A stretch of 64,000 nt of DNA from Planobispora longispora (GCF_016863135.1 NZ_BOOH01000064.1:1-64000), one strand, 5' to 3'. Counted from the first letter of the stretch, positions 33,801 to 42,170 are shown. Numbers and translations are program-made. Notes: generated by a model not told the origin, from the letters alone.

Positions 33801-34012
33801 ACGCACGCCGCGAAATAGCGGTCGAGCAGCTCGCGCAGCGGCTCGGGATCCAGCCGTTCCGCCAGTTCGGTGGAACCGACGACGTCAATGAAAAGGCTCG
33901 TGACGGTTTTCCGTGCCTCGCGCACCGGGCCACCGGATTCCACCGGCGTTCCGCACATCGCACAGAAACGGCTGCCACCTCCCAGCGGGGAGCCGCAGGA
34001 AACGCAATTCAT
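30884..34012 (-). CDS. Zinc-ribbon, class III nucleotide cyclase and AAA/TPR regulator
   Basis: About 1042 residues. Residues 1-25 form a zinc ribbon (CVSCG, FCAMCG). Residues about 32-205 are a class III cyclase with metal-binding Asp (FIDVVGST, KFIGDAVMAVFG) and the Asn/Arg pair (VGDAVNTASRLQ), so it looks catalytically competent. A STAND-type ATPase follows (VLGVPGIGKTRLVGEF), then a long helical-repeat region. Such proteins act as signal-dependent regulators. The start is set at MNCVSCG; an in-frame ATG 20 codons upstream with AAAAGGAG is possible. It opens the leftward operon and faces the precursor gene 190 bases away. Confidence 0.85.
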   Translation of the reverse strand: MNCVSCGSPLGGGSRFCAMCGTPVESGGPVREARKTVTSLFIDVVGSTELAERLDPEPLRELLDRYFAACVSAIGEHGGAVEKFIGDAVMAVFGASATREDDAVRAVRAAAGALDALHALDADVTASHGVRLEARCGLCTGEVMVITAPDGDFRVVGDAVNTASRLQGAARPGEILIGEQTAAVVRGHVGIEPVPPVRLKGKAVAVPAWRVTGPVPDEDGGPGTPGAPLVGRDGELGELRHSLRRVTDRGQVCLVTVLGVPGIGKTRLVGEFLGTLADGAAVVMRGRCSAYGRGITYAPLADMLREGWSELTGPDRLDSEAGPRAIRTLEAVMTAGDPAGVEEISWAVRHLLEELGGERPVIMVWDDLHRAEETLLDLIDDIATWLVDVPVLLLCVARTELLETRPAWGGGKPCVSTLELGPLTPEESARLVGELAARAEVQSHASRDAHERIAAECDGNPLFAELMLDLFAGTASGLTGTASGLTGAASGTRIPPTVHALLGARLDQLPDDERELVEMAAVIGRDFSGDTLRAMAGDEGADVSVPDVVTRLIRRRIIQRVDRGSLRFRQSLLRDTAYARTPKTHRRRRHLFLARGLRRDGEDRLAFACHVEAACHLQRDLLPGDARLPDLAPHAADVLIGEGERALRRKDLPAAAALLERGRGLLAAGDPRRLAVALHVCDAWLGMWDADRCLAVLAAEESADGADRRTRVTCAIQRSVVALRLGLRPPEAIQADADRLAAELRDEADDDLSWCRYHQLQAYLHLAGERAAADASLRRALARARAMRDRYEEDRLLCAVCEVAKWTPGHLGGGLELCAALSARFAANRALLVPVLVTEAYLTALAGRVDDARRTLGTARDHAGDLHLDLADAAVLEMSGVVESLAGAHDRAETLFRRAAAALRAAPRAPDADAAEAAAARELFHQGRTGEAAAALDRLVRRAAGPSLRTRITTASLRGRIASAYGRHDEAVAAVTEARELSGPVDDPRLAGEALFDAAVVLRAAGLPGESADAARRAAGRYAAKGAALLAARVERWIDGGA

Positions 34013-34201
34013 CGCCCAGGTCCAGGCATCTCCATAAAAGGCAGTGTCCGGTCCGGAAACACGGCTGTCCATGCTCCTTTTGGGCCAACGCCCCAGACAA
34101 GAGACGATGACCAGCGAACATACCACTATCAAACCAACAGAAAACCAGCTCCATACCGCACGCTCCTACGGTGGCATCACGGCAACAAGAAAGGACGGGA
34201 A

Positions 34202-34348
34202 ATGTCTGACACCGAAAAGCAGCGAAACGACGAGACTCCACCGGAGAACGACGAGGGCATCGACGTCGTCGCGCACGAGACCGAGGAAGAGGAAGACCCC
34301 TGCCTGTGGTTCTCCGGCCAGTGCGCCGTCTACTACGCGGACTCGTGA
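34202..34348 (+). CDS. RiPP precursor peptide (48 residues), candidate Cys/aromatic core
   Basis: An acidic leader (residues 1-33, rich in Glu/Asp, with ETEEEEDP just before the core) is followed by the 15-residue end CLWFSGQCAVYYADS. The core has two Cys (34, 41), four aromatic residues (Trp36, Phe37, Tyr44, Tyr45) and Ser/Asp. AAAGGACGGGAA precedes the ATG. It is the first gene of a tight set with a radical SAM/SPASM protein 41 bases on, a transporter and a prolyl oligopeptidase. Pro33 is the only proline next to the core, an ideal site for that peptidase. Sactipeptide thioethers from the Cys, or aromatic cyclophane links, are the likeliest modifications. No database match was available to me. 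Confidence 0.72.
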   Translation: MSDTEKQRNDETPPENDEGIDVVAHETEEEEDPCLWFSGQCAVYYADS

Positions 34349-34389
34349 GCGAAACGAAAAAAGACGATTAGGCATCGAGGCTTATTGAC

Positions 34390-35583
34390 ATGAGCGGGCA
34401 CAGGATCAGCCACGTTCCTCGGGAACGAATCATTCGAGGAAAGAACGACTGGTGGTTCTTGGGTCCCGGCGGGGTGGCCCGGCTTCGTGCCGGGCACCTC
34501 ACCCCCGAGGGGACGCTGACCCCGTCGGCGGCACGCCGGCTGGCGGAGATGGGCCTGTTCCGTACGAGCCGGCCGAAGACCTACTCACTGACCGTCCTCA
34601 CCAGCACCGACTGCAACCTGGGCTGCGGTTACTGCTTCCAGAACGTCGACCAGGACCCGACGGGAGGGAGCCGGCCGCCCCGGATCTCCCACGCCCGCCT
34701 GACCTCCGACACCATCACCGACATCCTGGAGTTCACCCGGCGCCGGATGGCCGCGGCCGGCATGGAGGCGCTCCACATCCTGCTCTTCGGCGGCGAGCCG
34801 CTGCTCAATCCGCGCGGCTGCCGCGAGCTGCTCTCCCGCGCGGCCGGCCACGGGCTCGCGTCGGCGTCGATGATCTCCAACGGCACCCTGCTCACCCCGT
34901 TGCTGGCCGGGCAGCTCGTGGACCTCGGCCTCCGCTCGGTGCAGATCACCTTCGACGGGGACGCCGTGACGCACGACCACATCCGGGTGCGCCGCTCGGG
35001 CGGCGGCACCTTCGAGGGCATCATCCGCAACATCGCGAGGGTGTCGGAGACGACGCCCCTCGGCTGGGGACTGCGCATCAACGTCTCCCATCTCAACCAC
35101 GCGGGCATCGACTCCCTCATCGACACCCTGGCGGACAGGCTCGATCCGTCGAGATGCGCCGTGCAGTTCGCCTGGGTCGGCGACGTGGGAGTCGGCTACG
35201 CCAACGAGATGCGGCACACCGCCGGCCTCGCGGAGAGGTTCTTCCGGTGGCGGCGGCACGCGCTCGAACGCGGATTCGGCGTGGGCCGGCCGCGCGCCCA
35301 TCTGCCCTGCGGGACGTGTTCGCACGCGGACGGCCTGTACGGCGCCGTGGTGAGCGCGGACGGGACCCTGTCCAGCTGCTGGGAGACGGCCGGCAAACCC
35401 GGCTGGCAGGTCGGCACCGTCGTGGACGGCTACCTGCCGTCCGGGCAGACCGAGAACATATGGGTCTCATGCGACGACCAGAATCATTACTCCGATGACG
35501 ACCAGGCGGTGACGGCGTTCAACGACGCAGCCGACGCCGCGTTCCTCGACTACCTGGCCGAGACCGGGCGGCTGCGGACATGA
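34390..35583 (+). CDS. Radical SAM/SPASM peptide maturase
   Basis: 397 residues. A short N-terminal region (WWFLGPGGVARLRAGH) resembles a peptide-binding segment. The radical SAM 4Fe-4S motif is C75-x3-C79-x2-C82 (CNLGCGYC), followed by FGGEPLLNP, SNGTLL and ITFDGD. The C-terminus carries a small SPASM/Twitch-like cluster with C307, C310, C330 and C361 (CGTCSHADG, SSCWE, VSCDD). This architecture is that of enzymes making thioether or carbon-carbon crosslinks in ribosomal peptides. Its neighbour, the Cys/aromatic precursor, is the obvious substrate. It overlaps the MFS gene by 4 bases (ATGA). Which bond it makes cannot be read from the sequence. Confidence 0.88.
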   Translation: MSGHRISHVPRERIIRGKNDWWFLGPGGVARLRAGHLTPEGTLTPSAARRLAEMGLFRTSRPKTYSLTVLTSTDCNLGCGYCFQNVDQDPTGGSRPPRISHARLTSDTITDILEFTRRRMAAAGMEALHILLFGGEPLLNPRGCRELLSRAAGHGLASASMISNGTLLTPLLAGQLVDLGLRSVQITFDGDAVTHDHIRVRRSGGGTFEGIIRNIARVSETTPLGWGLRINVSHLNHAGIDSLIDTLADRLDPSRCAVQFAWVGDVGVGYANEMRHTAGLAERFFRWRRHALERGFGVGRPRAHLPCGTCSHADGLYGAVVSADGTLSSCWETAGKPGWQVGTVVDGYLPSGQTENIWVSCDDQNHYSDDDQAVTAFNDAADAAFLDYLAETGRLRT

Positions 35584-36890
35584 CCGGGACAGCGGACTCG
35601 ATCAGCCTGTGGCGCGACCGCGACTACCGCAACTACCGCGTCTCCCGGGCGATCGCCATGCTCGGCAGCCACATGTCGAGCCTGGCCTTCCCCCTCCTCG
35701 TGCTCGGCATGGGGGAGGGCGCCGTCAAGGCGGGGCTGCTGGGGACCTGCGCGGTCGTCATCGGCACGATCTCCAAGCTCCCCGCGGGACATCTGGCCGA
35801 TCGTTTCGACCAGAAACGGCTGATGCTGGCCATGGACGCGGTCCGGCTCGCGACCGTCGGCTCCATTCCCCTGGCGGCGGTGCTCGGCCACCTGACCTTC
35901 CCCCAGCTGGTGGTGGTGGCCCTGGTCGAGGGCGTCGCGACCGCGGTCTTCGGCAGCGCGTCCATGGTGTTCGTCCGCGTGATCGTGCCGCCGGCGCAGT
36001 TCGCCCTCGCGATGAGCCAGAGCCAGCGGATCTTCGGGATCGCCGCGCTCGTCGGCCCGATGCTCGGAGGCGCGCTGTACGCGGTGGATCCGCTCCTTCC
36101 CTTCGTCGTCGACACGGCCTCCTACGCCGTGTCCGGCGCGCTTCTCCTGGCGGTGTCGGCGCGTCCGGGGCGGCGGGAGGAGGGCGGGCCCGCCGGCGAG
36201 GACCGGCGGGTCACCGCCGGCCTGCGCTGGCTGGCGGCCCACCGGGGCATCCTCGGCCTCACCGGGTTCTGCGCGGTGCTCAACCTGGCCGGGGCCGCGT
36301 CGGGCCTCGCGGCGGTGCTCGTGATGAGCGGGCAGGGCGTGCCGAGCGGCGTGATCGGGGTCGTGATGGCCTGCGGCGGATGCGGCGTGGTGGCCGGATC
36401 GATGGTCGTCACCCGGGTCGTCGGACTGGGACCGGCACGGCTCTATCCGGCCGCCGGCCTCCTGTGGGCGGGGTCCTTCGCGATCCTGTCGGTCTCCCAG
36501 TCCCCCTGGGCCGTGGGCGCCGTCCTCACCTTCCTGGCCGCGCTCGGGCCCTCGACCTCGGTGATGCTGTTCCAGCTCGTCGCGGAGCGTGCTCCCCAGG
36601 GCCTGTACGGGCGGGTCATCGCGGCGCAGGGCCTCATCAGCACCAGCCTGGCGTTCGCCGGCCCGCTGCTGGCCGGGGTCGCGGTGGCGTGGTTCGGCGG
36701 CGCCGCCGTCTGGCTGGTGTTCGCGGGCCTGTGCCTCGCGGCCACCCTCGTCATGATCCCCTTCCTGCCCTGCGTGGACCGGACGGCGGAGCCCCCGGAG
36801 CTCGCGGAACCCGCGGGGCCCGCCGTGCTCGCGCACGACGCGCACGACGCGCACGACGCGCAGGGCCCGCGAACCGGACCGGAGACCTGA
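35580..36890 (+). CDS. MFS transporter, probable peptide exporter
   Basis: 436 residues with 12 predicted membrane helices. The typical loop 2-3 motif is GHLADRFDQKRLML. It resembles the enterobactin-exporter-like MFS group often found in RiPP and siderophore clusters. The C-terminus is a soluble tail with repeated Ala-His-Asp triplets (HDAHDAHDA), which could bind metal or be neutral. It is translationally coupled to the radical SAM gene before it, and the peptidase gene begins one base after its stop. Export of the mature peptide, or self-protection, is the natural role. Confidence 0.88.
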   Translation: MTGTADSISLWRDRDYRNYRVSRAIAMLGSHMSSLAFPLLVLGMGEGAVKAGLLGTCAVVIGTISKLPAGHLADRFDQKRLMLAMDAVRLATVGSIPLAAVLGHLTFPQLVVVALVEGVATAVFGSASMVFVRVIVPPAQFALAMSQSQRIFGIAALVGPMLGGALYAVDPLLPFVVDTASYAVSGALLLAVSARPGRREEGGPAGEDRRVTAGLRWLAAHRGILGLTGFCAVLNLAGAASGLAAVLVMSGQGVPSGVIGVVMACGGCGVVAGSMVVTRVVGLGPARLYPAAGLLWAGSFAILSVSQSPWAVGAVLTFLAALGPSTSVMLFQLVAERAPQGLYGRVIAAQGLISTSLAFAGPLLAGVAVAWFGGAAVWLVFAGLCLAATLVMIPFLPCVDRTAEPPELAEPAGPAVLAHDAHDAHDAQGPRTGPET

Positions 36891-36891
36891 C

Positions 36892-38994
36892 ATGGGGAAC
36901 GGCAGGACGGGCGACGGCACGCCCCGGTACCCGGACGCGGAACGCCTGGCCCTCGTCGAGGAGCGGCACGGCCTGGCCGTCCGGGACCCGTACCGCTGGC
37001 TGGAGGACGGCGCGGACCCCCGCACGGACGCGTGGCTGAGGGCGCAGGAGGAGCTCTACGCCGCGAGCCGCCCGGCCTGGCGGGTCGATCACTGGCGGAC
37101 GGCTCTGGCCTCCCTCCACGCCGTAGACCTCTACTCCCCTCCTCTGACGCGCGCCGGGAGAAGCTTCTTCTCCCGGCAGCTCGCCGGCGAGGAGCACCCG
37201 ACGCTCATGGTCGCCTCACACGGGCAGGACCGGCCGCTGGTCAAGCCCGAGGACCTGGACCCCACGGGGCTGACGGTGCTGGACGCGTGGCGTCCCTCGG
37301 CCGAGGGAGACCTGCTGGCCTACCAGCTCTCCTCCGACGGCACGGAGGAGTCCCGGCTGTGGGTCATGGACATCGCCACCCGGCGCGTGCTGGACGGGCC
37401 GATCGACCGGGTCCGGCGTTCGTCCGTCGCCTGGCTGCCCGGCGGCACGCACTTCTACTACGTGCGGCGGCTGCCGCCCGGGCCGCACCCGGGCGAGGAA
37501 CGCTACCACCGCCGCGTCTTCCTGCACCGGGTCGGATCCCATCCCGACGAGGACATCATGATCTTCGGGGAGGGCCGGGACAGGGCCCAGTTCTACACGG
37601 TGAGCGTCACCGCCGACGGCCGCTGGCTCAGCGTCGCCGCGACCCAGGGCACCGACCGGAACACCGACGTCTGGCTGGCGGATCTGACCGCCGGCCCCTG
37701 GCACGCGCCCGCGCTGCGGCCGGTGCAGGAAGGGGTGCGCGGGCACACGAGGCTGCGCGTCGCCCCGGACGCCGTCGCCGACCCTCCGATCTGGCTGAGG
37801 ACCACGCGCGGCGCGCCGTACGGGCGCGTCATGACCGCCACCCCCGCGACCGCCGGCGGCGAGTGGCGGGAGCTGATCGCCGAGCGACCGGGATCGGTGC
37901 TCACGGACTTCGCCGTGCTCACCGGCGCGCGGCTGCCGCGCCCGCTGGGACTCCTCTCGTGGGTACGGCACGCCGTCAGCGAGATCACCGTGCACGATCT
38001 GACCGACGGGACGCAGATCGGCACGGTGCCCCTGCCGGGCGCCGGATCGACCGGAGGTCTCGCGGTCAGCCGCGACGGAGGCCACGAGGCGTGGTTCTCC
38101 TACTCCGATCACCTCACCCCGTGGACGGTCCTGCACTACGACGGGCTGACGGGGACGACCCGGTCGTGGCACCCCCAGCGCTCCGTGGTCGCCGCCGCCG
38201 GCGCGCGCACCCGCCACGTGGCGTTCCGGTCCGCCGACGGGACCACGGTCCGGATGTTCGTCGTCTCCCCCGAGGGCCGGCCGGACCGCCCGCGACCGGC
38301 CGTCCTCACCGGTTACGGCGGGTTCGGCGCCCCCGTCGTCCCCACGTACTCGCCCGAGGCGCTGGCGTGGGTGCGGGCGGGCGGTGTCTGGGCGGTGGCG
38401 TGCCTGCGCGGCGGAGGAGAGGAGGGCGAGGAGTGGCATCACGCCGGCCGCGGCGCGAACAAGCAGAACGTCTTCGACGACTTCGCCGCCGCCGCCGACC
38501 ACCTCGTCGAGGCCGGGTGGACGAGCCGTGACCGGCTCGGGATCGCGGGCGGGTCCAACGGCGGGCTCCTGGTGGGCGCCGCGGTCACGCAGCATCCGGA
38601 GAAGTACGCGGCCGCCGTGTGCATGTCCCCTCTGCTGGACATGGTCCGCTACGAGCTGCACGGGCTCGGCCCGAGCTGGCGGCCCGAGTACGGCAGCGCC
38701 GACGACCCCGGCGAGCTGCGGACCCTGCTCTCCTACTCCCCCTACCACCGCGTGCGCGCCGGGACGGAGTATCCCGCCGTGCTCTTCACCGCCGCGGAGG
38801 CGGACACCCGGGTGGACCCCCTGCACGCGCGCAAGATGTGCGCCGCGCTGCAGCACGCCTCGCCGGGCCCCGGGCCCGTGCTCCTGCGGCACGAACGCGA
38901 CGTGGGCCACGGCGACCGGGCGCTCTCCCGGACGGTCGCCCTGCAGGCCGACTGTCTCGCGTTCCTCGCCGCCCACCTCGGGCTGAGGGTATGA
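36892..38994 (+). CDS. Prolyl oligopeptidase (S9A), candidate leader peptidase
   Basis: 700 residues, full length. An N-terminal segment (DPYRWLEDGADP) and seven-bladed propeller (to about 430) cover a C-terminal hydrolase domain. The triad is Ser555 (GGSNGGLLVG), Asp near 637 (ADTRVDPLH) and His near 676 (DVGHGDR). It has no signal peptide. S9A enzymes cut after proline in short peptides and serve as leader peptidases in several RiPP pathways (PCY1, POPB and FlaP are known examples). The precursor has Pro33 directly before its core, so it is the best candidate for the releasing cut. Its stop overlaps the glycosyltransferase start (ATGA). Confidence 0.9.
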   Translation: MGNGRTGDGTPRYPDAERLALVEERHGLAVRDPYRWLEDGADPRTDAWLRAQEELYAASRPAWRVDHWRTALASLHAVDLYSPPLTRAGRSFFSRQLAGEEHPTLMVASHGQDRPLVKPEDLDPTGLTVLDAWRPSAEGDLLAYQLSSDGTEESRLWVMDIATRRVLDGPIDRVRRSSVAWLPGGTHFYYVRRLPPGPHPGEERYHRRVFLHRVGSHPDEDIMIFGEGRDRAQFYTVSVTADGRWLSVAATQGTDRNTDVWLADLTAGPWHAPALRPVQEGVRGHTRLRVAPDAVADPPIWLRTTRGAPYGRVMTATPATAGGEWRELIAERPGSVLTDFAVLTGARLPRPLGLLSWVRHAVSEITVHDLTDGTQIGTVPLPGAGSTGGLAVSRDGGHEAWFSYSDHLTPWTVLHYDGLTGTTRSWHPQRSVVAAAGARTRHVAFRSADGTTVRMFVVSPEGRPDRPRPAVLTGYGGFGAPVVPTYSPEALAWVRAGGVWAVACLRGGGEEGEEWHHAGRGANKQNVFDDFAAAADHLVEAGWTSRDRLGIAGGSNGGLLVGAAVTQHPEKYAAAVCMSPLLDMVRYELHGLGPSWRPEYGSADDPGELRTLLSYSPYHRVRAGTEYPAVLFTAAEADTRVDPLHARKMCAALQHASPGPGPVLLRHERDVGHGDRALSRTVALQADCLAFLAAHLGLRV

Positions 38995-40334
38995 AGGTCC
39001 TGGTCTGCCCGCTGAGCGACCCCGGCTATCTGTATCCCTCGATCGCGATCGGCCGTGAACTGCGCCGCCGGGGAGCCGACGTGCACGTCCTGGGCGGCCG
39101 CGAGGCCGGGACCCCGGCGACCGCCGCCGGCCTCCCCTTCCTGGCCGCGCGGGACTACGGCGCGGGCCCCGCCTCGTTCAGCGTCGCGCGCTGGGTGCGG
39201 CAGGAGGCGGGCCAGTATCACGCGGTACGGCGGGCGGCCCGCGAGGTGGGCGCCGACCTGCTGCTGACCTCCGTGCTGTGCCACGGGGCGCTGCTGGCGG
39301 GCGAGCGGCTCGGCCTGCCCGTGGTGGTGGTCGGGCTCGCGGCGCACCTGTGGGAGTACCGGTCGGGCGGCGGCGCGGAGCCGGAGCTGCCGGCCGCGCG
39401 CCTGTGGAGGTCGCGGGAGATGCTCGCCGCCTATCGCCGGTCCCGGGAACGGCTCGGGATGACACCGCGCGACGGCGGACATCCGCTGCCGGGAGTCACA
39501 CCGCCTGCCGACACGCATTCACTGCCCGGAGTCACATCGCCTGCCGACACGCATTCACTGCCGGGAATCACATCGCCTGCCGACGCGCACCCGCTGTCCG
39601 GGGCCGCGTTGCTGCTGCGGGGCGACCCCGTGTTCGAGTTCCCCGGCGCGGTGCTGCCCGAGCGGGCGCACCACGTCGGGCCGTGCTCCTGGGAGCCGGA
39701 CCCCGACCCGGACGAGCTCGGCCTGATCCTCGATCGTCTGGAGCGGGTGGGCAAGCCCGTCGTCTACGTCCACCTCGGGCGGGTCTTCGGCGGCACGAGC
39801 CCGTGGCCGCGTCTGGAGGCCGCCTTCACCGGCGGCCCCTTCCAGGCCGTCGTGGAGCTGGGGCGCACCCCGGCCCCGGCAGCCGTCCTGGAGCCGGGGC
39901 GCGCGCGGGCTCCGGTCGCCGCCCCCGACGCCGACCTCACGGTCGTGCGCAAGCCGTGGATGGGGCCGCTGATCGACCGGGCCGGGCTGGTGCTGACCAG
40001 CGGCACCTCGGCGCCCGTGCTGAGCGCGCTGCTGCGCGGCCGTCCGCTGGGCGTGTCTCCGGCCGGCTCGGAGCAGCCGCTGCTGGCCGAGGCGTGCGTC
40101 CGCGCGGGCGTCGCCGTCTCCGTCCCGAACGACCTGGCCCGCGATCCCGTCGAGGTGCTCGGGTCCGCGTGGCGGGACGGCGGCACGAGGGCGAGGGCCG
40201 CGGAGATCGGCCGCCGGCTCGCGGCGGCCGACGGCGGCGGGCGGGCGGCCGACGTCGTTCAGGCCGTGGCGGCGGGACGGCCGGTTCCCGCCCCGGACCC
40301 CGCCCCGGCCTCTGTCCCGGCCGTCCGCGGATGA
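38991..40334 (+). CDS. Glycosyltransferase, GT1/GT28-like (MGT type)
   Basis: 447 residues, GT-B fold. The N-terminal domain starts KVLVCPLSDPGYLYPSIAIG. The donor-binding C-terminal domain has LTSGTSAPVLSALLRGRPLG then VSPAGSEQPLLAEACVRAG, the counterpart of the GT1 HCGW..E..Q motif, though the usual His is replaced. Such enzymes add a sugar from UDP- or dTDP-hexose. As the last gene of the precursor operon it suggests the peptide, or an activated intermediate, is glycosylated. A three-copy 12-residue repeat (LPGVTPPADTHS) is inserted after residue 160 and may be a linker. Its 3' end overlaps the convergent SARP gene by 76 bases. Confidence 0.83.
   Translation: MKVLVCPLSDPGYLYPSIAIGRELRRRGADVHVLGGREAGTPATAAGLPFLAARDYGAGPASFSVARWVRQEAGQYHAVRRAAREVGADLLLTSVLCHGALLAGERLGLPVVVVGLAAHLWEYRSGGGAEPELPAARLWRSREMLAAYRRSRERLGMTPRDGGHPLPGVTPPADTHSLPGVTSPADTHSLPGITSPADAHPLSGAALLLRGDPVFEFPGAVLPERAHHVGPCSWEPDPDPDELGLILDRLERVGKPVVYVHLGRVFGGTSPWPRLEAAFTGGPFQAVVELGRTPAPAAVLEPGRARAPVAAPDADLTVVRKPWMGPLIDRAGLVLTSGTSAPVLSALLRGRPLGVSPAGSEQPLLAEACVRAGVAVSVPNDLARDPVEVLGSAWRDGGTRARAAEIGRRLAAADGGGRAADVVQAVAAGRPVPAPDPAPASVPAVRG
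39486..39593 (+). repeat. Three 36-bp tandem repeats inside the glycosyltransferase gene
   Basis: Three consecutive 36-base units beginning CTGCCGGGAGTCACA, 80-90% alike, in frame. They insert a flexible Pro/Thr/Ala/Asp segment between the two GT-B lobes without breaking the gene. Confidence 0.8.
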
Positions 40335-42169
40335 GGTGATCGCTCTTCCGCGTCTTCCGTGGCGCTCGCGAGTTCCCACGCGTAGGCGTGCATGAGGACC
40401 GGCATCTCATACACGCGTGTCCCGGCGTACGGTACCGCGACGACGTTGGCCTCCAGCAGGGACTCCAACGTGCGCAGGGCCGCCTCCTCGTCGGCCTCCA
40501 GCGCCCCGGCGGCCTCGCGCAAAGTGAAGCGGCTCCGCGGCAGGGCTCCCAGACGGCGCAGGGCGTGAGCGGCCGATGGAGGGAGATCGGCCACCGCCCC
40601 GGCCAGCCTGGCCCGGACGGACACGTCGCCCACGGCCAGCTCGTCGAGCGGGCTCCGAGCGCCTTCGAGACGCCGCAGGAAGTCCTTCAGCGACATGTGA
40701 TCGAACAGGGCCAGCTTCTCGCCGGCCACCCGCACGGCCAGGGGCAGCAGCCCCACCGCGGTCACGATGCGCCGCGCGGACGGCTCGTCGCCGTCGATCC
40801 GGCGCCGGCCGACGATCCGCCGGAGCAGGGCGAGCGCCTCGGCTCCGCTGAACGCCGGCAAGGTCGTCCGGTGGCAGCAGCCGAGCCCCGCCAGCGCCGT
40901 CCGGGCGGTGACGATCACGGCGCTGTCCCCGGTCTCCGGCAGCAGCGGCCGGATCTCCGACTCGCGGCGCGCGTCGTCGATCACGATCAGGGCCCGGCGC
41001 CCGGCGAGCCAGCGCTGCCAGGCCGCGTGCGTCTCCGCCGGGTCCGCCCGGTCGGCGCCGCCCGGGACGCCCGCCGACCACAGGAGCCGGGACATGATCT
41101 GGGCCGGCGTGCGGGGCGTGCCGTTCTCCTCGCGGAGCCGTACGAAATGGCACCCGTGCGGGAAATGCTCGTGCAGCCGATGAGCCGCGGAGACGGCGAG
41201 CGCCGTCTTCCCGACGCCGACCGGCCCCGTGATCACCGTCAGCCGCCCGCCGGCGCGGGCCAGCGTCTCCATCAGCGTGCGCCGCTGGTCCTCGCGCCCG
41301 GAGAAGCCGGGCGCCTCCCGGGGGAGCAGATGGCCCGCGGCCGGTCGCGGCGGCGTGAGACGCACCCGCGACTCGTGATCGTCGAGCAGTGACCGGTGCA
41401 GCTCGACCAGGGCCGGGCCGGGGGTCAGCCCGAACTCGCCGGCCAGCGAGCGGCGTAGCTCGTCGAAGACCGCGAGCGCCTCGGTGCGGCGGCCGAGCTG
41501 GCTCAGCGCGGCCATCTGGGTCATGCGCAGCCGCTCGCGGACCGGGTGCCGCTGCGCCACCACGGCGATCCGCTCGGCCACCTCCAGCGAGGCGCCCCGG
41601 GCCACCTCCAGCTCCGCCCAGTCCTCGAAGGCGGCGAGAAAGCCGTCCTCCAGCCTCTGCGCGGCCCGGCCGATGACCGCGGCGTCGCGCATGCCCTCCA
41701 GCACGGGACCGCGCCAGAGGACGAGCGCCTCGTGCAGCGCCCGCGCCGCGCCGCCGTCCGGCTCACCGTCCGCCCCACCGCGGCGGAGCCGCCGGCCGTC
41801 ACGCACCTTCCTCTCGAACTGCAGCCAGTCCAGCTCCGCCTCGTCGGCCGCCAGCACGTAACCGCCCATCTCGTGGACGATGCGGGGCCCGGCGGGCGTG
41901 GCGCCCAGCAGGTTGCGGAGCGCGGACACGTAGACCTGCAGGTTCTTCCTGGCCGTCCGGGGCGGCCCGTCCTCCCAGAGCGCGTCGATGAGCGAGTCGA
42001 CCGCCACCGGCGCGTTGGCGTTGCACAACAGGACCGCCAGCACGAGCCGCTGCTTGCGCGGCCCGGCGTCCAGCGGGACGTCGTCGCGCAGCACCCGCAG
42101 GGGGCCGAGGATTCCGAGCCGCAGCGCGGCGGGCTCCGCCGCGCCGGGGATCGCGCGGACCGGGCGCAC
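40259..42169 (-). CDS. SARP/AfsR-type pathway regulator with NB-ARC ATPase
   Basis: 636 residues. An OmpR-like HTH (about 14-95: RLGILGPLRVLRDDVPLDAG, RKQRLVLAVLL, RTARKNLQVYVSALRNLLG) and BTAD domain (to about 260) are followed by a P-loop ATPase (TVITGPVGVGKTALAVSAAH). Only a short helical C-terminus follows; the long TPR region of full AfsR is absent. SARPs activate secondary-metabolite operons through direct heptamer repeats. The GTG start is one base after the stop of the 62-residue gene, so they are coupled. It converges with the biosynthetic operon and probably controls it. Confidence 0.9.
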   Translation of the reverse strand: MRPVRAIPGAAEPAALRLGILGPLRVLRDDVPLDAGPRKQRLVLAVLLCNANAPVAVDSLIDALWEDGPPRTARKNLQVYVSALRNLLGATPAGPRIVHEMGGYVLAADEAELDWLQFERKVRDGRRLRRGGADGEPDGGAARALHEALVLWRGPVLEGMRDAAVIGRAAQRLEDGFLAAFEDWAELEVARGASLEVAERIAVVAQRHPVRERLRMTQMAALSQLGRRTEALAVFDELRRSLAGEFGLTPGPALVELHRSLLDDHESRVRLTPPRPAAGHLLPREAPGFSGREDQRRTLMETLARAGGRLTVITGPVGVGKTALAVSAAHRLHEHFPHGCHFVRLREENGTPRTPAQIMSRLLWSAGVPGGADRADPAETHAAWQRWLAGRRALIVIDDARRESEIRPLLPETGDSAVIVTARTALAGLGCCHRTTLPAFSGAEALALLRRIVGRRRIDGDEPSARRIVTAVGLLPLAVRVAGEKLALFDHMSLKDFLRRLEGARSPLDELAVGDVSVRARLAGAVADLPPSAAHALRRLGALPRSRFTLREAAGALEADEEAALRTLESLLEANVVAVPYAGTRVYEMPVLMHAYAWELASATEDAEERSPHPRTAGTEAGAGSGAGTGRPAATA

Positions 42170-42170
42170 G

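Noticed and set aside
30782-34348. 1188-codon plus-strand frame ending with the precursor peptide
   Set aside because: Only the last 48 codons have a ribosome site and sensible composition; the rest is antisense to the cyclase/STAND gene.
34202-34348. Precursor as an FxSxx-COOH (FxsA) peptide
   Set aside because: The C-terminus YYADS lacks the FxSxx pattern, and the maturase lacks the FxsB extensions.
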